A DNA stretch of 64,000 nucleotides, from assembly GCA_963729445.1 (NCBI GenBank), contig CAVSNU010000005.1, positions 1-64,000 on the forward strand. Reading direction: 5' to 3'. Every line of letters begins with the position of its first letter. The first letter of the stretch is position 1. Position numbers and translations under genes: made by a program. The notes under the pieces are model-generated. The model worked only from the letters and a program-made list of their open reading frames with translations, made no database searches and was not told where the DNA came from. The stretch is from JACCZH01 sp963729445 (lineage in GTDB: Bacteria; Chloroflexota; Chloroflexia; Thermomicrobiales; CFX8). Of the stretch, positions 46,802 to 56,700 are shown piece after piece.

Positions 46802-48422
46802 TCAGACGACTTTCGGTATCGGGACGTCGATGATCGTCGGCCCGGTGTGGGCGAGCGCCGTGGTGACCGCGTGTTGCAGGTCTGCCGGGCTCTCGACACG
46901 GACGCCGGGGATCGAATAAGCGTCGGCGATCTTCACGTAGTCCGGGTTCACCAGGTCCACCGCCATCGAGCGCTCTTCGCCATACTGCCAGTGCATGGCG
47001 TCCTTCACGGCGGTGTAGGTCGAATCGTTGAAGATGACAATCGGCAGACTAACGTTGTGTTGAACCGCCGTCGCAACCTCTTGCATAGTGAATTGGAACC
47101 CGCCGTCTCCGACGATCGCCACCACCGACGTATCCGGTTTGCCGATCTTCGCGCCGATAGCGGCCGGCACGGAGAACCCGAGCGTGCCGTAGGTTGACGG
47201 GAAGAGGTAGGTCCGTGGCAGGTAGGTCGGGTAGCGCTCGTTCATGCGATAACTCATCATCGTCATGTCCTGGACGATGATCCCGTCACGCAGGAATCGC
47301 AGCGCGTAGCGCGTCGATATATCCAACAAACGGGGCATCGCCCTCGTCCTGAGCCTGGATGCGAGTACGATAGCTCTGCACTTCATCAGGCGAGGTTTTC
47401 GGCGAGATCGCATTGCGCTGGCTGCGCAATGATTCAAGCAGGGCGTCAGACGTAGCGGCCGCGTCCGCGATAATCGCCAGCGCAGGAGGACCGTAGTTGA
47501 CCATCGCCTCAGAGGGGTCGATGTCGACACGGATCAACGTGTCGGGAACCGGCATCTTCCAGTAATTGGTTTCCTGAGCGCCAAGCTTGGAGCCGATAAC
47601 CAGCATGACGTCAGCGTCGTTGAGAAGCTCGTCCGCCGGGTTCTCGTCGCCCCAAGGGTTCCAGGCATGGCCAAGGCTGTAGGGATGGTCGTCTGAGACG
47701 ACGCCTTTACCCATGATTGACGAGATGACCGGCGCGCCCAGGATCTCCGCGATCTCGGTGATGGCCGCCGCCGCGCCGAGCGCGCCTCCACCAACATAGA
47801 TAAGCGGCTTGCGGGCGCCTGCGAGCATCGCCGTTGCTTCGTCAACCTGCTCGCGGGAGGGAACTGGACGGTAGCCGGCGCTGGGTGTCGGCAGGTGCGA
47901 GCGGCCCTTCTCGACCATCAGGTCGATCGGCAACTCTACGTGGACTGGTCGAGGCCGGCCGCTGCTCGCATCCAGCACAGCGTTGTACACCTCGGTCGCG
48001 ATCTTGTCGAAAGCATCGACGGAGACGGATTTCTTGGTGAGGATGCTCATCAACCCGGATTGATCGCGAATATCATGGAGGTTTCCGCGCATCTTGTTGC
48101 GGTAGGGGCGCTCGATCTGGGATGAGATGATAACCACCGGCGACGAGTCGGCATACGCTTCGCCGACCGGCGTGGCGACGTTGGTAATACCCGGTCCAGT
48201 GATGATGATGGCGACACCGGGCTTTCCAGTCGCGCGGGCGTAACCGTCGGCCATGAATCCCGCCCCCTGCTCGTGGCGGGCAAGAACGTGGCGGATCGAG
48301 CTGGACTCCAGCGCGTCGTAGAGCGCCAACGTGTGGACGCCGGGGATGCCGAACACCACCTCTACGCCGGCAGCTTCCAGCGCAGCAATCGCGGCAGCCC
48401 CGCCGGTCCTCATTTCAGGCAT
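46802..48422 (-). CDS. ThDP-dependent acetolactate-synthase-like enzyme, one frameshift
   Basis: About 539 residues after removing one base near 47310. ThDP enzyme features: Glu51 in ARHEQGAGFMADGYARATG, VAIIITGPGITNVATPVGEAY, the central PVISSIMGKGVVSDDHP, and the cofactor motif GDGGFQFTMQEVATAVQ ending in NDSTYTAVK. The family includes acetolactate synthase, oxalyl-CoA and guanidino-oxopentanoate decarboxylases; the GDGGFQFT block is reminiscent of the latter group, so I do not call it IlvB. No regulatory subunit gene is adjacent. Confidence 0.85.
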
Positions 48423-48578
48423 GTTGTCGTGGCCCCTTCCCTCTTGTATCGGTCGTATGCGTTCCTGAGTCTACACGGCAAGCAAGCGGTTATCCCGCCG
48501 GATGCCCTTGATCGCGGCGGCGAACACGCTAGACTGTGCCAGTCTGGCTGAAGACATCGAACACGAAGGAATGAAATT

Positions 48579-49682
48579 GTGACCGCGACTGCGACAGTTG
48601 ACAAGACGGGCCGGCTCGCTCCGGTGTTTGAGCGCATTCAGGGATTTATCTCAAAGGGTGAGATCCGGGGAGCGGCGCTGGCCGTTGCTCAGGGCGGCGA
48701 GCAGATTGTCGAGTGGCAAGCGGGCGAGTCCCGCGACGGAGTTGCGGCCAAGCCGGACACACTCTGGCCGCTTGCTTCTATCTCGAAGCTCTATACCGCC
48801 GCGCTGATCATGGTCCTTGTTGAGCGCGGAGAGCTGAGCCTGTCGACGACCGTGACGTCGGTCCTGCCCGCCTTCAACCGCGATGGTCGCGAGCAGATCA
48901 CGCTGCGCCACCTGCTAACGCACACCTCGGGCCTGATTTACGAGTCGCCGGACATGGAGCAACTGCTCATCCGACAGACCTCGATCGAGGAGCTGGTGAA
49001 TGAGGCATACGTCCACCCACTCCTCTTCGAGCCGGGCACGAATCTCAGTTACGCCGATTACAACTACGCCCTGGCCGGCCGGGTCGCGTCGGCCGTGACC
49101 GGCACTCCGTTCCCGGAGCTCGTGCGTACCCTTGTGCTCGAACCCGGAGACCTCACTGACACATTCATGCCGCCGCCCGAGAGCGAGTACGAGCGGCTCG
49201 CCAAGGTCGATGGCCCGCTAGCCGAGGGAACAGATGGGGCGATGTACAACTCGCCCTACGGCCTGAACCTGGCGCACCCAGCGTTCGGGACGGTTGCAAC
49301 CGCGAGCGACCTGTTGAAGTTCGGGCTGCTCTTCGCCCCGAGCGGCAAGACGCGCATCCTCTCTGAGGCCGGCGTGCGCGTTATGACGACCGACCAGACC
49401 GGCGGGGCGATCAGCATCGACACCGCGTTACTGGGCGGCGGCCAACGTCCCTGGGGAGCAGGTTTCATGATCAAGGGACGCGGCGGCCAGGGTGGCGATC
49501 TACTCTCGCCAGAGAGCTTTGGTCACGGTGGCGCCAGCGGCTGCGCGCTCTGGGTTGATCCGGTTGAGGACATCGCGATCGCCTATGTTTCCAACACTCA
49601 CGCCAGCCGGAGCCGGCCGATGTTTGTCGAGCGCGTCAGTCGCACGATCAACGGGACGCTGGCGGCGCTGACGCGGCGCTAG
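48579..49682 (+). CDS. serine hydrolase, class C beta-lactamase/esterase fold
   Basis: 367 residues from GTG 48579 (GAAGGA upstream). Active-site S67-x-x-K70 in LASISKLYTAAL, the Tyr-x-Asn-like YADYNYALAG and HLLTHTSGL are typical of beta-lactamase-related hydrolases, including EstB-type esterases and D-aminopeptidases. No signal peptide is seen, so it is probably cytoplasmic and not a resistance enzyme. Confidence 0.88.
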   Translation: MTATATVDKTGRLAPVFERIQGFISKGEIRGAALAVAQGGEQIVEWQAGESRDGVAAKPDTLWPLASISKLYTAALIMVLVERGELSLSTTVTSVLPAFNRDGREQITLRHLLTHTSGLIYESPDMEQLLIRQTSIEELVNEAYVHPLLFEPGTNLSYADYNYALAGRVASAVTGTPFPELVRTLVLEPGDLTDTFMPPPESEYERLAKVDGPLAEGTDGAMYNSPYGLNLAHPAFGTVATASDLLKFGLLFAPSGKTRILSEAGVRVMTTDQTGGAISIDTALLGGGQRPWGAGFMIKGRGGQGGDLLSPESFGHGGASGCALWVDPVEDIAIAYVSNTHASRSRPMFVERVSRTINGTLAALTRR

Positions 49683-49725
49683 AGCCCTCGTTGAGCTGTG
49701 CTCAGGAGCCATGCGCTGCATGCTC

Positions 49726-50851
49726 CTAGCCCACCAGCTCCCCGATCGTCTCGGTCGCTTTCAGTCCGCTGCCAGTGAGGAGAACGACCGAGTCACCCTC
49801 GGGGATCGCTCTTCCATCGCGAACGGCAACGCGGAATGCTGCCGCGCCGACGGCAGCGGTGGGTTCAACGTAGAGTCCCTGGCTCCACAGCTCGTGGAGG
49901 GCTTCCTTGATGTCCTGTTCGGTGACGGCTTCAACCCACCCTCCGGAGTCGCGCAGGGCGGAGAGGATCTGCCGTCCGCGAGCCGGTTGGCCGATCTTCG
50001 TGCCTTCGGCAAGCGTTGCGCCAGGGAGTACCGCGGCGATGTCCTCTGCTCCGGATTCGAATGCCGGCAGAACTGGCGCGCAGGCGGCTGGTTGTGCCGC
50101 GATCAAGGCTGGTAGCCGGCCGGGAACAGCATCAAAACCCCGCCGGCCACCGACAAAGGCGCTGCCGCCGCCGGTGGGAACGAAGACCGCTGCTGGAAGC
50201 CGGCCACCGAGCTGCTCCCAGACCTCGAAGGCCCAGGTCTTGACGCCTTCGACAAACACGGCGTGCCAGTTGTGGCTGGCGTAGAACGATGACGGGTCAC
50301 GGTCTACCGCCTGCCTGGGCGGCCGAGGCCACCGCGTCGCGGTTACCCTCGACCGGGATGACTGTCGCCCCGTAGGCGCGCGCCTGCACGAGCTTTCCGG
50401 GTGAGGCGTTGGCGGGCGCATAGACCGTGCATTGAATGCCGGCTGCCGCGCAGAAACCAGCCATCGCGGCGGCGGCGTTCCCGGAAGAATCGACGACCAG
50501 CCGATCGAGCCCGAGTCGCGCGAGATGTGCGACCAGCACCGCCGCGCCACGATCTTTGAATGAGCCCGTCGGCAGCGCGGCGTCGTTCTTGAACCAGACC
50601 TGCCGACCCGCTAGCGTGCCTGGAACGAGTGGAGTCAGCCCTTCACCGAGGGAATACTGAGCGGGACGCTCAACGGGCAGCAGACTCGCGTAGCGCCAGA
50701 GCGTTGGCTCGCCCGAATCGATCTCTTCGGGCGTCAGCGTGTTCGGCCCGATCAGCTTGAAAGCGCCGCCGTCAACCGGGCAGCGCCAGAGCCGTGTCTC
50801 GATCTCCTCATGGTGACCGCATCTCTCGCATACGTAGCACCAACCGTTCAT
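49726..50851 (-). CDS. threonine synthase, one frameshift
   Basis: About 375 residues. An N-terminal zinc-ribbon-like Cys cluster (C5, C8, C11, C24) precedes the PLP domain with Lys99 in PTGSFKDRGAA, VVDSSGNAAAAMAGF and, in the second frame, SFYASHNWHAVFVEGVKTWAFEVWEQLGG and AAVFVPTGGGSAFVGG. It converts O-phosphohomoserine to threonine. The break is near 50300, where AAQAGGRP ends the first frame. Some close relatives act on other substrates, so threonine synthase is the family call. Confidence 0.85.
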
Positions 50852-50977
50852 GCGCTGCTACCCTTTCTCGCCGGTGTGTCTCTGACGTGAGAAACTCGTA
50901 CCTAGAAGTTAGAGTCGATGCCAGTGTAGCAATGACCGTGGACGACAGGTAGACGTCTGGAATTGAGCCAACAGCCG

Positions 50978-52109
50978 ATGGATGGATTCGCGCTTCGCAT
51001 TCAAACTCGTACTCCCGATTTTCTAATCGATGTTTCGCTCGATGGCGGCAACGAGCTCATCTCGCTGCTTGGACGCTCGGGCGCCGGCAAGACGGTGGTC
51101 TTACGCTCCATAGCCGGGGTGTATTCGCCGCAACATGGCTTGATCGAGCTCGGAGACCGCATCGTCTTCAGCTCGGTCCAGGGCGTAGACATTCCGCCGA
51201 GCGAGCGCAGGGTTGGCTGGGTTCCGCATGTCACCACCCTCTTTCCCAACCTGAGCGTGGCCGACAACGTCGCGTTCGCCTTGAAGAAGCAGGACACGGC
51301 CTCGCCTGAAACCGGCAGGAGGCGAGTTGCCGAAGTGCTTGACATGATGCAGCTCACCGCGCAATGGGAACGGCTGCCCTCACAGTTGACGACCGAACAG
51401 CTCCAGAGGGTCGCGTTCGCGCGCGCGTTAGTCATCGACCCGGATATTCTGCTGCTGGATGATCCATTCTCCGACCTCGATATCTCCGCCAGACGCCATG
51501 CGCGGCAGGAGTTTCAATCCTTACGGGAGGCGATCAACGTCCCGGCCATCCTGTCCACAACCGACCTTGAAGAGGCGTATGAGATTTCAAGCCGCATCGC
51601 GTTGATCGACCGCGGTACCATCTTGCAGTGTGATCCTCCGCGAACACTCGTCATGCGCCCGGCCAATCGCGCCGTCGCCGACCTGGTCGCTGTCGGTGAA
51701 TATCGGGCGCGGGATGGTGGTCGAGGCAGTCGAAGGCGGGGTGATGGTGCAGACCCGCCTGGGGAGATTGCGCGCGGCCGGCGTCTATCCACTGGGCGTC
51801 GATGTGGAGATGGTGATCCGGCCCGAGCACATCCAGCTGCTTGCGCCCGGCGAAGCCGAGGACCACGCGGACAATATTCTGGTTGGGCGGTTAGTCGAAG
51901 CCGTTCGGCACGATGATTTCTTCGAGCTGACATTTATACCGGATATCAGTGGTGATCCATTACGGATAACGATGAGCGATCTTGCCTATCGAGAGCCGGT
52001 GGTCGACCCAACCCGGGAGAGCCGCGTGCGGTTTCCTCCGCAGGCGATCCACTTGATGGCATTATTGCCGGACACCGACGCACAGACAGCACTCGGAAAC
52101 GACATCTAA
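50978..52109 (+). CDS. ModC-like ABC ATPase with degenerate catalytic motifs, one frameshift
   Basis: About 377 residues from ATG 50978 (TTG 50963 also open). Walker A GRSGAGKT (32-39) is intact. Against molybdate-type ATPases, the Q-loop Gln is His84 (GWVPH), the LSGGQ signature is LTTEQ (137-141), the catalytic Glu after Walker B is Asp162 (LLLDDPFSDLD) and the switch His is Thr195 (LSTTD). A TOBE-like C-terminal domain follows once one base near 51710 is removed (MVIRPEHIQLLAPGEAE). It may bind but barely hydrolyse ATP. No permease is adjacent; an unknown gene follows 29 bp later. Confidence 0.82.
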
Positions 52110-52138
52110 GCAGTAGGCCAGCGCATCGTTCGAAATGA

Positions 52139-53059
52139 ATGGATGGAATCAGAATGCAGGTAGCCGAACAGGTCGAGGCGGCGGTCAGGAACTACGGAGA
52201 GCTGCCGCAGATCCGGCTTGATGAACATATCGCTCCCGAGACCCTCTATATGGCGACACCGGATCGTCTGGCCTACGCGTTGGGGTGGATCGCCGCCAAC
52301 GCGATCGTTGCGGCGCGCTTCCTGCCGTCCGCCATCGACGTCCTGCCGGTGTTCCATCCGGAACATGGCTGGGATCGTTTCCTCATCACCCGGCGGGTGA
52401 GCTGCCGGAACTACGCCAACGAGCCGGCCGACAAGTTTGGCCTGCTCATGTTGAGCGGTGAAGACGCGCCCAGGTTCACCACCGGCGGGGGCAAGACCCG
52501 TCTCGCACTGGGTCAGGCGCTGCAGGATGATCCGGAGGGCGCGATCGAGGAGCTGCTCTCGCTGATTCCAGCGCCGCGCATCGAGGGAGGCAAACACAGC
52601 CGTTGCGCGCACCAGCTGGCCACGCGCTACCCGCTCTATTACAACGTCGCCACGGAAATGATCGTCGAGAATCCGGGGGTTGTCGGCGCACGCGAGATCT
52701 ATATCGACGACCAGGCCATTGACGGCCAGTATCACCCGCTCTATCTCCATGCGGTGGCGCTGTCACACAGTGGTCCCGACGATCGTACCGGCGCGGTGCT
52801 CCCGGTGATGGTCTACGACTGGTTCCAACTGCAGTACGGGGAGCTCTTCGCGTTCTTCGATACTCCCGGGGCCCGTTCGATCTATCGTACCGACCGTAAC
52901 ACCTGGTCGCGAGTGCGCAAACAACTCACCAATGAACCCGATGACACCGTCAAACAGCGCATCAGCAACTGGCTGCGCATCGGCGGCGCGCCGGACCCCT
53001 CGCTGGACGCACCATTGGAAGGCGCGGATACGCTTCCAGCTGCGGGTGGGAAAGCCTGA
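52139..53059 (+). CDS. unknown protein next to the degenerate ABC ATPase
   Basis: 306 residues (a Met at 52154 is an alternative start). No family recognised. It appears soluble and mixed alpha/beta, with no signal or TM helix. It is rich in Tyr and Trp, with segments YALGWIAANAIVAARFLPS, HSRCAHQLATRYPLYYNVATEM and VMVYDWFQLQYGELFAFFDTPG. A TGGGKT stretch is not a proper P-loop. The full-length clean frame, codon use and 29-bp spacing support a real gene cotranscribed with the ATPase, and a joint role is possible. Confidence 0.7.
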   Translation: MDGIRMQVAEQVEAAVRNYGELPQIRLDEHIAPETLYMATPDRLAYALGWIAANAIVAARFLPSAIDVLPVFHPEHGWDRFLITRRVSCRNYANEPADKFGLLMLSGEDAPRFTTGGGKTRLALGQALQDDPEGAIEELLSLIPAPRIEGGKHSRCAHQLATRYPLYYNVATEMIVENPGVVGAREIYIDDQAIDGQYHPLYLHAVALSHSGPDDRTGAVLPVMVYDWFQLQYGELFAFFDTPGARSIYRTDRNTWSRVRKQLTNEPDDTVKQRISNWLRIGGAPDPSLDAPLEGADTLPAAGGKA

Positions 53060-53165
53060 CGCGCCTGCGGCGAAGTGTTGGGACACCTTTTATCTACCTG
53101 CGTTAGTTGCTTACGATTTATTGCGAGTCTACACTACAATCGATGCTACAGCGTAACGCACGATC

Positions 53166-53194
53166 TTGACAAAAACTTCTCCAACTCATATCGT
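53166..53194 (+). promoter_or_regulatory. candidate sigma-70-type promoter
   Basis: TTGACA at 53166-53171, a 17-bp spacer and TATCGT at 53189-53194 in an AT-rich gap (53060-53311), about 118 bp before the lipoprotein start. Confidence 0.45.
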
Positions 53195-53311
53195 CACTGC
53201 TGCATAACCGGTCCGCGTTTCGTGCTGGACGGATTCCAGGAGCCTGTTTGAACGCCGGGATCGACGGTTGTGTCTTGCGCCTGTCATAGGCTTGAAGAGG
53301 AGAATACATCT

Positions 53312-55126
53312 ATGGACCGAGCTTCACAGCTGACGGAGATCCTTCAGCAGATAGCTCCAACTACCCGTCGAGAGTTCCTGAAGCGCTCTGCGATCATGGG
53401 CGTCTCCATCCCGGTGATGGGATCGTTGCTGGCGGCCTGCGGCGGCGATGAAGAGGAAGCCGACCAGGAGCCGGGCACCAACACCTCTGCCTCGACGCCC
53501 GCTGAAACGGGTGGCGCTGACGCCGACGCAACCGAAGAGGGCGACGCCGACGGCACAGCGACCGAGGCTGACGGTGACACGACCCCCGGGGCCGAAGATG
53601 AGTCCACCCCAGCCGATGCCACGGGTAACAGCGAGGCAAAGCAGGGCGGCACGATCGTGTTGCTGGGTCACCACTCCATTGACAGTCTGAGCCCGGACGA
53701 CGTCGGACGGACGGTCGAATGGGTGCAGATCGCGCAGATTCACAACGCGCTGCTCGAGCTCGATCCCTGGTTCGCGCTGCAGCCAACGCTCGCCGAGAGC
53801 TTTGAAGTCAGCGATGATGGCCTGACCTACACGTTCAAGTTAGTCGAGGGTGTGCTCTTCCACGATGGTGAAGATTTCACCGCCGAGGACGTCAAATACA
53901 CCTTTGACTACTATGGCAATCCGGACAACGCTGCGATCACTGCCAGCAACTTCGACGGAATCACCGCGACCGAGGCAATCGACGATTACACCGTTGAAGT
54001 CACGCTCGAGGAGCCGAACGCGGCCTTCCTGACGCGGGCCGGGCAAGCGTTCATCCTCCCGGAGCACCACCACAGCGCGATCGGAGAGGATGCCTACAAG
54101 ACCAATCCGATCGGCACCGGCCCCTTCTCGCTGGTGGAGCAGCGCGCGGCCGAGTACGTCGAGCTCAAGGCGTTCGAGGATCACTTCCGGGGCCGCCCGA
54201 ACATCGATGGTATCCGCCAGAATGTGGTCCCCGAAGACTCGGTGCGCGCGATCGCCCTCGAGACGGGCGAGGCTGACTCTTCGGTCTGGCCGCTGTTGAC
54301 CGAGGACAATCTGCGCTTCGTCGATGATTCGAACTTCACCGTGTTCGTCACCTCGTCGGTGAGTGCGAACCACTTCCCGATGAACAACACGCGACCGCAG
54401 TTCAAGGAGAAGGTCGTGCGCCAGGCCATGATGCACGCCCTCGATCGGGACGAGATCGTCAACGACCTCTGGCTTGGCGCGGCGGTGAAGGCAACGGCGA
54501 ACCTCTCGCCGGCACTCGAGTTCTACTACGAGCCGGACGTGAAGCTGTACGACTACAACCCTGAGCTGGCCATGCAGATGCTGGACGAGGCCGGCTGGAC
54601 TCCGGGGCCGGATGGCGTCCGCGAGAAGGACGGCGTTCGCCTGGAGTGGACCTGTGCTGTTGGTACTGGCGATCAGGCTCGCAAGCCAATCGTCGAGCTG
54701 GCCCAGGTGTACTTCGAGGTCATCGGCCTGCGCATGAACATCGTCGAGAACCCGGCCTCCTCAGCCGGCATGCGCGACGGCTCGATCGACATGGCGCACT
54801 ATAACTGGACCTACGGCGGCAACAGTGGTGAGCCGGACCCATCCAACACCCTGCGCTCTGACTCGCTGAACAACTTCAGCCACTACCAGAGCCAGGAGAT
54901 GGACGACCTGATCGACCAGGGTTTGCGCGAGACGGATCCCGAAGCACGGCGTGAGGTCTACAGCAAGATCCAGAAGCTCGTCGCCGAGGACGTGCCGTTC
55001 CTGTATATCAAGTACTGGGACTGGTTCAACATCTTCACCTCGCGCATCAAGGGCCTGCCGGAGGATGCGCTGGCCGGCTCGAACCTCTACCCGCAGATCT
55101 ACAAGTTCTGGATCGACGAGGATTAA
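53312..55126 (+). CDS. orphan ABC substrate-binding lipoprotein, family 5, Tat-exported
   Basis: 604 residues from ATG 53312 (AGGAG upstream). TTRREFLKRSAIMG is a canonical twin-arginine motif and LLAAC the lipobox, followed by about 70 acidic Asp/Ala/Thr/Glu residues. The SBP_bac_5 domain then runs: LFHDGEDFTAEDVKYTFDYYG, NPIGTGPFSLVE, MMHALDRDEIVND, YDYNPELAMQMLDEAGW and FLYIKYWDWFNIF. No permease or ATPase gene is beside it, unlike the paralogue at 32.4 kb. It may feed another Opp-type permease elsewhere. Confidence 0.92.
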   Translation: MDRASQLTEILQQIAPTTRREFLKRSAIMGVSIPVMGSLLAACGGDEEEADQEPGTNTSASTPAETGGADADATEEGDADGTATEADGDTTPGAEDESTPADATGNSEAKQGGTIVLLGHHSIDSLSPDDVGRTVEWVQIAQIHNALLELDPWFALQPTLAESFEVSDDGLTYTFKLVEGVLFHDGEDFTAEDVKYTFDYYGNPDNAAITASNFDGITATEAIDDYTVEVTLEEPNAAFLTRAGQAFILPEHHHSAIGEDAYKTNPIGTGPFSLVEQRAAEYVELKAFEDHFRGRPNIDGIRQNVVPEDSVRAIALETGEADSSVWPLLTEDNLRFVDDSNFTVFVTSSVSANHFPMNNTRPQFKEKVVRQAMMHALDRDEIVNDLWLGAAVKATANLSPALEFYYEPDVKLYDYNPELAMQMLDEAGWTPGPDGVREKDGVRLEWTCAVGTGDQARKPIVELAQVYFEVIGLRMNIVENPASSAGMRDGSIDMAHYNWTYGGNSGEPDPSNTLRSDSLNNFSHYQSQEMDDLIDQGLRETDPEARREVYSKIQKLVAEDVPFLYIKYWDWFNIFTSRIKGLPEDALAGSNLYPQIYKFWIDED

Positions 55127-55160
55127 AGGTTATCGCGGTTTCGCGAGCGTCTGAACGAGC

Positions 55161-55190
55161 AAGGGAGCGGCAAGCATGCCGCTCCCTTCT
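55161..55190 (+). terminator. terminator after the orphan lipoprotein gene
   Basis: Perfect 12-bp stem AAGGGAGCGGCA / TGCCGCTCCCTT with a 4-nt loop followed by CTT, 35 bp past the stop codon. Confidence 0.75.
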
Positions 55191-55256
55191 TGCGTCTCGC
55201 TGAGCCCGCGTTCGTTGTTTGTCCCGCATGATCCGCTCTTCACGGGAATCACATAT

Positions 55257-55376
55257 CGTACGGGCGCAATTCATTGCGCCTTGCCTGGCCGCTCGGGACG
55301 TTGGAGAGGGCGCAATGAATTGCGCCGCTACGCAGATGAGGGCCACCATTATCGGATGGACTCGGCCATTTCCATC
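55257..55376 (+). repeat. palindromic repeat, GCGCAATTCATTGCGC core, with right flank
   Basis: Arms at 55257-55280 and 55309-55332 (one mismatch near the left end), 28-nt loop. The right flank CTACGCAGATG...ATCGGATG...CATCATTACGC aligns with that of the 46.5-kb copy; the left flank is diverged. The gap 55193-55694 holds only this and the next repeat. Confidence 0.85.
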
Positions 55377-55432
55377 ATTACGCTCCATCGGCATCAAGGT
55401 AGGATTCACAGGGTGGAGAATGCTACTCTGGT

Positions 55433-55539
55433 GGTCATCCTGAGGCAACGAAGGATCTCGAGTTGGGCTTTCGAATGAGTAAATCAGAGATCCCATTCGG
55501 CTTCGCTCAGGGCAGGCTCTTCGTTGCCTCAGGAGGACC
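55433..55539. repeat. CATCCTGA-family inverted repeat
   Basis: Outer arms GGTCATCCTGAGGCAACGAAG (55433-55453) and its complement at 55519-55539, one mismatch. The right half (GAGATCCCATTCGGCTTCGC onward) is the nearest relative of the segment inside the E1 alpha gene at 9.0 kb. A half-copy of the other family (GCGCC...ATGCGCCC) lies at about 55588-55610. Confidence 0.8.
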
Positions 55540-55694
55540 GGAAAGGCCCTTGTCCTCCCTAACATTGGCTTACGTTGATGCGCATGGGGCGCCATGAAAT
55601 GCGCCCGCACGCAGAGAAGCGCCACTCTCATCGGATCAGGTCTTCATATTCCGTGAGTGCGCGCGTACCTCTGACGAGCCCGCTGCGACCTTGT

Positions 55695-56075
55695 TCAGTG
55701 CGCTTCCTTGAGAATCGGGATAACGAACGCTGTTCCCTGATCTGCGCGCCAGCCGTCCTGGTCAAGGTCTGCGAAGCTGATGCTGGCGTCCATCCAGGCT
55801 TCCAGCTCCGCTACCAGCAGCACGTAGACGCGCTGTTCGGGGCGTTGCCGGCCAAGGTCGAGCAGATCCTTCCAGAGCGCCTCGGTCACCACCCTCCAGC
55901 GATGCCCTCTCGCAAGGACCTCGCTGCGGCGCCGCGCAGCCATCAAGGCAGCGGGGTCGGGCGAGAGCAAGGCGGGGCGGTCCAGCCCTACCAGGTAACC
56001 AACTCTCGCCGCTATCTCTCCTCGTTCGATGGCACGCACCAGACGTGCCGTCGCCGGGCTGTATCTGTCTGACAT
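55695..56075 (-). CDS. hypothetical protein
   Basis: 126 residues from ATG 56075 (GGGAG upstream). Mostly helical, Arg- and Leu-rich, no TM or known motif: TARLVRAIERGEIAARVGYL, then RRRSEVLARGHRWRVV, ending VIPILKEAH. It is divergent from the GNAT gene pair. Real-gene status rests on start signal and codon use only. Confidence 0.5.
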   Translation of the reverse strand: MSDRYSPATARLVRAIERGEIAARVGYLVGLDRPALLSPDPAALMAARRRSEVLARGHRWRVVTEALWKDLLDLGRQRPEQRVYVLLVAELEAWMDASISFADLDQDGWRADQGTAFVIPILKEAH

Positions 56076-56133
56076 CTTCGGCCCACTCCCTCTCAGCACC
56101 TATTCTCGCATTCCACAACCCTTGGGATACACT

Positions 56134-56700
56134 GTGACCGATCAAGTAGTTTGTGAACTGCGTCGAAAGGATCCACGCTTGCGAGCGATTTATCTCAGCG
56201 GCGAGCACGTGTACCTGCGCGGCATGCAAGAGGACGACAAGTCCCACGCCGTCGCCTGGTACGACAGCGTGTTCCCGGTCAATTCTCCGTTCGGTGAGAA
56301 GCAGCTCGTGGAGCAGCACAACTCGATGTGGGACGTCCCGGAGCGACAGCTCGCCATCGTGCGCTCCCAGGATGATGCGGTGATTGGCGGAGCGCGCATC
56401 GGCTTTGACGCGAACCGGCGGGCGGAGATTCGACTGCACATGGCACCTGCATTAGAAGACAGTGATGACCTCCAGGGCGAGGCGTTGCGCTTACTCGTGC
56501 CGTGGCTGCTCGATGAACACAATATGCGGCGCGTACACGTTACCCTGGCCTCCGACGAAGAGGCGACAATTGCCGCGGCGAAGCGTCTGGGCATGTTCGA
56601 GGGCGTGCGGCTGCGCCAGTTCTTTTACAGGCGAGGCGCGCGGGCGGACGGGCTCATCTTCCAGATCCTCAACCCCAACGAGGAGCACAGACATGCGTAA
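56134..56700 (+). CDS. GNAT-family acetyltransferase
   Basis: 188 residues from GTG 56134. IYLSGEHVYLRGMQEDDKSHAVAWY and AIVRSQDDAVIGGARIGFD, then LRLLVPWLLDEHNMRRVHVTL and AAAKRLGMFEGVRLRQFFY, follow the RimJ/RimL-like GNAT order. The acetyl-CoA pyrophosphate loop is poorly conserved. It overlaps the next GNAT gene by 8 bp and the pair may have arisen by duplication. Confidence 0.8.
   Translation: MTDQVVCELRRKDPRLRAIYLSGEHVYLRGMQEDDKSHAVAWYDSVFPVNSPFGEKQLVEQHNSMWDVPERQLAIVRSQDDAVIGGARIGFDANRRAEIRLHMAPALEDSDDLQGEALRLLVPWLLDEHNMRRVHVTLASDEEATIAAAKRLGMFEGVRLRQFFYRRGARADGLIFQILNPNEEHRHA

Noticed and set aside
46607..47197. Forward frame reading AMNCAP near its start
   Set aside because: Its N-terminus is translated palindrome sequence and the rest is antisense to the ThDP enzyme.
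52490..52515. TGGGKT in the unknown protein as a P-loop
   Set aside because: The required G or A five residues before GK is absent (Phe instead), and no Walker B follows.
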